Shown: in pieces, positions 6,661 through 9,433 of the stretch
How the letters are laid out: each line of letters starts with the position of its first letter
Numbering within the stretch: the stretch's first letter is position 1
DNA from: Verrucomicrobiota bacterium
GTDB taxonomy: Bacteria > Verrucomicrobiota > Verrucomicrobiia > Limisphaerales > CAZBKV01
Direction: 5' to 3'
Assembly: GCA_021160185.1 (NCBI GenBank)
Contig: JAGHDA010000164.1
Coordinates: 1-9,433 of the forward strand
Length of the DNA: 9,433 nucleotides
Made by a program: the position numbers and the translations under genes
The notes under the pieces: model-generated
The model's input: only the letters and a program-made list of their open reading frames with translations
What the model was told of the DNA's origin: nothing
Database searches by the model: none

Positions 6661-9128
6661 TCGCGCTCTCGATTCTTTGCAAGGCCTACGCCGCAACGCT
6701 CCTCGAGCATCGGTTCGCGGCCCTTGCGCTGTGGGCGGCGGGCATGGCGTGCGATTGGGTCTGGATGCGCCGCGACGCCGCCGAGCGCGGGGCAAGCTTC
6801 TCCCCAGGCGCGCAAGGGCTGCGGCTGCTGGGGTTCCAAGCCGCGGCCGCTCTCTTCGCGCTTACCGCGGCGGCCCTAGTGTCCTGGACAGAGCTCCGGT
6901 GGAAAACCGGCATTCCGACACTGGCCGCGGCCGCGGCCGCCATCCTCCGCGCCTTCGGCGTCTCCGTCTCCGCGTTTCGAGGCGATCTGTTCCTGAACAC
7001 CATGGCGGGCCCGCTCCGATTTCACGCCTCGCTCGATCATCTGGGCCTGGCGCTGCCGGCGGCGTTCCTGGCGGCGGCGGCTTGCCTGCTATGGTGGCGC
7101 AAGCCCTCCCTCGGAGCGGCGTTGCGTCCGCTCGTTCCGGCCGCGGCGCTGCTCCTTCTCCTGGCGATCACGCGCTACGTCGTCTCGATCTCGCTTTTCC
7201 TGGGAACATGCGACTTTGTGGACTACGAAACCGAAGAGTTGCCCATCAGCCCGTTCTACCGCAAGCCGGCTGTCTGGCTGAGTTTCCTGCCCTTCCTGCT
7301 GGCTTGTCTGCCTCTCTGGCAGCGGCTCCTGGCCGGCGGCCATACAGGACCAACGCCGCCCCGCAAGACTTCCCGCCCCCTGAAAATCCGGACGGTTTCC
7401 CTCGCGGGGGCTGGATTGTTCGCGCTTTGCCTTCTCGCCCTGTGGCCGCCGCGCGGGGAGCTCAAGCAGGGCCGGATTTTGATCAACACCTACCACACCC
7501 TCTGGTCGCGAACCGACCGCCCCTACGACCGCAACTGGTACGGAGCGGACTCGGGCTACAACTACGCCTGCCTCAAAGAGTGGCTCTCCCGCTTCTACGA
7601 GGTGAAGGAGTGGGGGCGACGCCTCACACCCGAGGCGCTGGCTGACGTCGATGTGCTGATCGTCTACCTGCCCAGCCGGGCTTTCACCGCGGAGGAAGTC
7701 CGCGCGGTACGCGCGTTCGTCCGCCGCGGAGGCGGCCTCCTGGTGATGGGCGATCACACCAACGTCTTCGGTTCCAACAGCAATCTGAACCCGCTCTGCG
7801 CAGGGTTCGGCTTCGAGTTCCGCAACGATGTCCTTTTTGATCTGGACGAGGATTTCTTCCAACTTTGGGACGCCCCGCCGCTGCGCAATTCCGTGGTTCA
7901 CGGCATTTCGTTTTTCAAGTTCCGCGGCCCGGCGTCGATTCGCCCTCTTTCCTGGTTCGCCCGACCGGTGATGACGATCGGCCACTCGAAATCCTTCCGC
8001 GCCACCTACTCGGTAAACAACTTCTATCCGCCTCCGCGGGATCGGCCAGCGATGAAAACCGGACGGTTCGCCGTCTCGGTCTCCGCCCGCTTCGGCCGGG
8101 GCAGAGTCCTCGCTTTTGGGGACACCACGGTGTTTTCGAACTTCGAGATCTTCTACCCAGGGAAGTGCGAGTGGCTATTGAACGCCGCTGATTGGCTCAA
8201 TCACCGGGACGGACCGTGGACGGCCTTTCTTCAACGGGCGGCTCTCCTGGCCGCCGCCGCTCTTCTGGCAGGGCTGCTGGCGACGTTTCGCTCCCCGCGG
8301 GCCTGGCTGATCTGGGTGGGGACGGGATTGGCCGCCTTCCATCTTGCGCGCCTGGCCGCTTTGGTCGCAGAAGACCGCAGAGAGGCGTTTCCGCAGCCGA
8401 TCCGACCGACGCGCCTGCTCTATTTTGCCGTAGACCCGGAAGACCCGATCTACCGGCTGCGGGCGTTCACGAGCGACACGCCTTACGACCAACGATACGA
8501 TGTGTTCATCCAGTGGGCGCTCCGCACGGGGACGTTCTCCGGTTTTTACCCCATCCGGGGCGAACCGCCGGAATTGTACCGCGCCCTGGCCGGCGCGAAA
8601 CACGTTGTCTCGGCGCTGGGGTTCATCGTCCACAATACAAATGAATGGAAGCGCCTCCGACCTCTCTGCACGGACCGATCCGTGCCGCGCGATCGCATGT
8701 TGTTGATGTTCTCCCGGTCCATCGGATGGAGTTGGCTCCGGCGGGAGTTGGAAAGCGCGGGCCTGGTGACCAACGCCGTCGACTGGGCGCGCATCCGCGC
8801 CGCATGGCCGTCCGGCTCCGCCATGACGCTCTCAGGGGACAAGCGGCTGTTGCTCATCTTCTCGGCCGAACGCTTCAGCGACCAGAAAATGGGCTTCACT
8901 GAAAAGGTCCATCCCACGCCGGCCCAGCGCGCCCTCTACGAGCAGGAGTTCGCGTTGATTAACGCGCTGTTCGGCGCGGCTCCCTCCAGAATCTCGTCGA
9001 ACCTGGGCGGACGCGCCGCCGCAACCGCGCGATCCCCCGACCGCGCCGTTTCTGCCCGCGCCGCCCGGCCGGCAGGGCCCGCGACCCAAAAGACCAACAC
9101 GCCGCCCGCGCGCAAGCCGAGCCGATGA
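6657..9128 (+). CDS. Large membrane protein: exosortase-like helices plus two Rossmann/GIFT-like domains (paralogue B)
   Basis: An 823-residue tandem paralogue of the preceding protein, with the same domain order. Hydrophobic segments lie at about 52-76, 86-98, 128-147, 156-182, 204-222 and 245-262. The first soluble domain (271-515) has a helix ending Phe-Val-Arg-Arg-Gly-Gly-Gly, then Gly-Asp-His-Thr (365-368) and Gly-Arg-Gly-Arg-Val-Leu-Ala-Phe-Gly-Asp-Thr-Thr (480-491), matching its neighbour nearly residue for residue. Two helices follow (about 524-542 and 548-568, with Arg residues in the turn), then a weaker second domain (585-773) in which the final Gly-Asp motif is lost (Leu-Leu-Leu-Ile-Phe-Ser-Ala-Glu, 731-738). 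The C-terminal 45 residues are Ala/Arg/Pro-rich and probably disordered. Residues 88-182 follow the exosortase pattern, including Gly-Val-Ser-Val (101-104) and an Arg at 173 in the position of the conserved exosortase arginine, but with no Cys at the active site. It starts inside the stop of paralogue A (ATGA) and its stop overlaps the next gene (ATGA). Function unknown. Confidence 0.75.
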   Translation: MIALSILCKAYAATLLEHRFAALALWAAGMACDWVWMRRDAAERGASFSPGAQGLRLLGFQAAAALFALTAAALVSWTELRWKTGIPTLAAAAAAILRAFGVSVSAFRGDLFLNTMAGPLRFHASLDHLGLALPAAFLAAAACLLWWRKPSLGAALRPLVPAAALLLLLAITRYVVSISLFLGTCDFVDYETEELPISPFYRKPAVWLSFLPFLLACLPLWQRLLAGGHTGPTPPRKTSRPLKIRTVSLAGAGLFALCLLALWPPRGELKQGRILINTYHTLWSRTDRPYDRNWYGADSGYNYACLKEWLSRFYEVKEWGRRLTPEALADVDVLIVYLPSRAFTAEEVRAVRAFVRRGGGLLVMGDHTNVFGSNSNLNPLCAGFGFEFRNDVLFDLDEDFFQLWDAPPLRNSVVHGISFFKFRGPASIRPLSWFARPVMTIGHSKSFRATYSVNNFYPPPRDRPAMKTGRFAVSVSARFGRGRVLAFGDTTVFSNFEIFYPGKCEWLLNAADWLNHRDGPWTAFLQRAALLAAAALLAGLLATFRSPRAWLIWVGTGLAAFHLARLAALVAEDRREAFPQPIRPTRLLYFAVDPEDPIYRLRAFTSDTPYDQRYDVFIQWALRTGTFSGFYPIRGEPPELYRALAGAKHVVSALGFIVHNTNEWKRLRPLCTDRSVPRDRMLLMFSRSIGWSWLRRELESAGLVTNAVDWARIRAAWPSGSAMTLSGDKRLLLIFSAERFSDQKMGFTEKVHPTPAQRALYEQEFALINALFGAAPSRISSNLGGRAAATARSPDRAVSARAARPAGPATQKTNTPPARKPSR

Positions 9129-9433
9129 AAACAACGAACTCGACAGGGAACGACAAGGCCAAGCGCCTCCTGGGCCTGAAGAACCTGGGGGCGGCCGCGG
9201 GAGGCGCGGCGTTGGCGGCGATCTTTCTCCTGGGCGCGCCGCGGGAACCGTTCGCCGCGCCGGGTTCGCCCCTTTACCTAAGGGTCACCCAAAAAGCGCT
9301 CCTGGATCTGAAAGAAACCGGGCAGACCGGCGCCGGACGGACCAACGCGACTCGCCGAGCCGCCGCGCATTCGCCCGGACCCAAAGCCCTCTTGCGCGAT
9401 TACTACTACTGCCCCCAGTGCCAAATCTACCAC
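9125..9433 (+). CDS. Unrecognised membrane-anchored or exported protein with a CxxC motif, N-terminal 103 codons
   Basis: The gene starts with the ATG at 9125, which overlaps the stop of paralogue B as ATGA, and runs off the right edge, so it is partial. The start is not in the supplied conceptual translations but the frame is open for all 103 codons. A Lys/Arg-containing N-terminus (residues 2-19) is followed by a hydrophobic Ala/Gly/Leu stretch (about 21-38), as in a signal peptide or membrane anchor; no lipobox cysteine is seen. The middle is Thr/Ala/Arg-rich. The visible end reads Asp-Tyr-Tyr-Tyr-Cys-Pro-Gln-Cys-Gln-Ile-Tyr-His (92-103), in which Cys96 and Cys99 form a CxxC followed by a His. 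This could be half of a zinc ribbon, a rubredoxin-like iron knuckle or a redox pair; the partner residues, if any, are outside the window. It is very probably cotranscribed with the two paralogues. I do not recognise the family. Confidence 0.65.
   Translation, partial: MKTTNSTGNDKAKRLLGLKNLGAAAGGAALAAIFLLGAPREPFAAPGSPLYLRVTQKALLDLKETGQTGAGRTNATRRAAAHSPGPKALLRDYYYCPQCQIYH

Noticed and set aside
6918..6960. GGCCGC repeats as a possible simple-sequence or regulatory repeat
   Set aside because: They encode the alanine run of a membrane helix in paralogue B and reflect codon preference.

Overview
The window is one G+C-rich bacterial segment (high G+C is obvious by eye; not computed) with about 97% coding density. 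The mix of a NahK-type kinase beside a KDPG/KHG-aldolase, an aerobic-type de novo NAD gene (nadB), and large alanine-rich membrane proteins with exosortase-like helices suggests a Gram-negative environmental bacterium, perhaps of the PVC group (Verrucomicrobiota, Planctomycetota, Lentisphaerota) or a neighbouring candidate phylum. This placement is inference from gene content only; there is no rRNA or other marker.

Layout. On the minus strand (positions 1-1276) a NahK-like sugar kinase is followed, through an ATGA stop/start overlap, by the first 45 codons of a KDPG/KHG aldolase, eda, that runs off the left edge. A divergent spacer of about 165 bases then holds an 11-bp inverted repeat just before the first gene of the plus-strand block. 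That block starts with two cofactor genes, panC (pantothenate synthetase) and nadB (L-aspartate oxidase), only 11 bases apart.

After a 123-base gap come three plus-strand genes linked by two ATGA overlaps (4129-9433), which should form one transcript. The first two encode proteins of 843 and 823 residues with the same architecture: an N-terminal multi-helix membrane region, a soluble alpha/beta (Rossmann/GIFT/DUF4350-like) domain, a two-helix hairpin, and a second related soluble domain. They are tandem paralogues of each other. The third gene starts with a membrane anchor or signal sequence and reaches a Cys-Pro-Gln-Cys motif just before the window ends.

The most interesting part is this three-gene unit. 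In both large proteins the membrane region reads like an exosortase/archaeosortase core whose catalytic cysteine has been replaced, and the soluble domains carry shared G-D-H-T and F-G-D-T-T motifs. From the positive-inside rule I infer that both soluble domains face the periplasm. No function is established. The idea of a cell-envelope complex built on a non-catalytic exosortase-like scaffold is a hypothesis from reading the sequence. No tRNA, rRNA, CRISPR array, insertion sequence or phage gene was seen.
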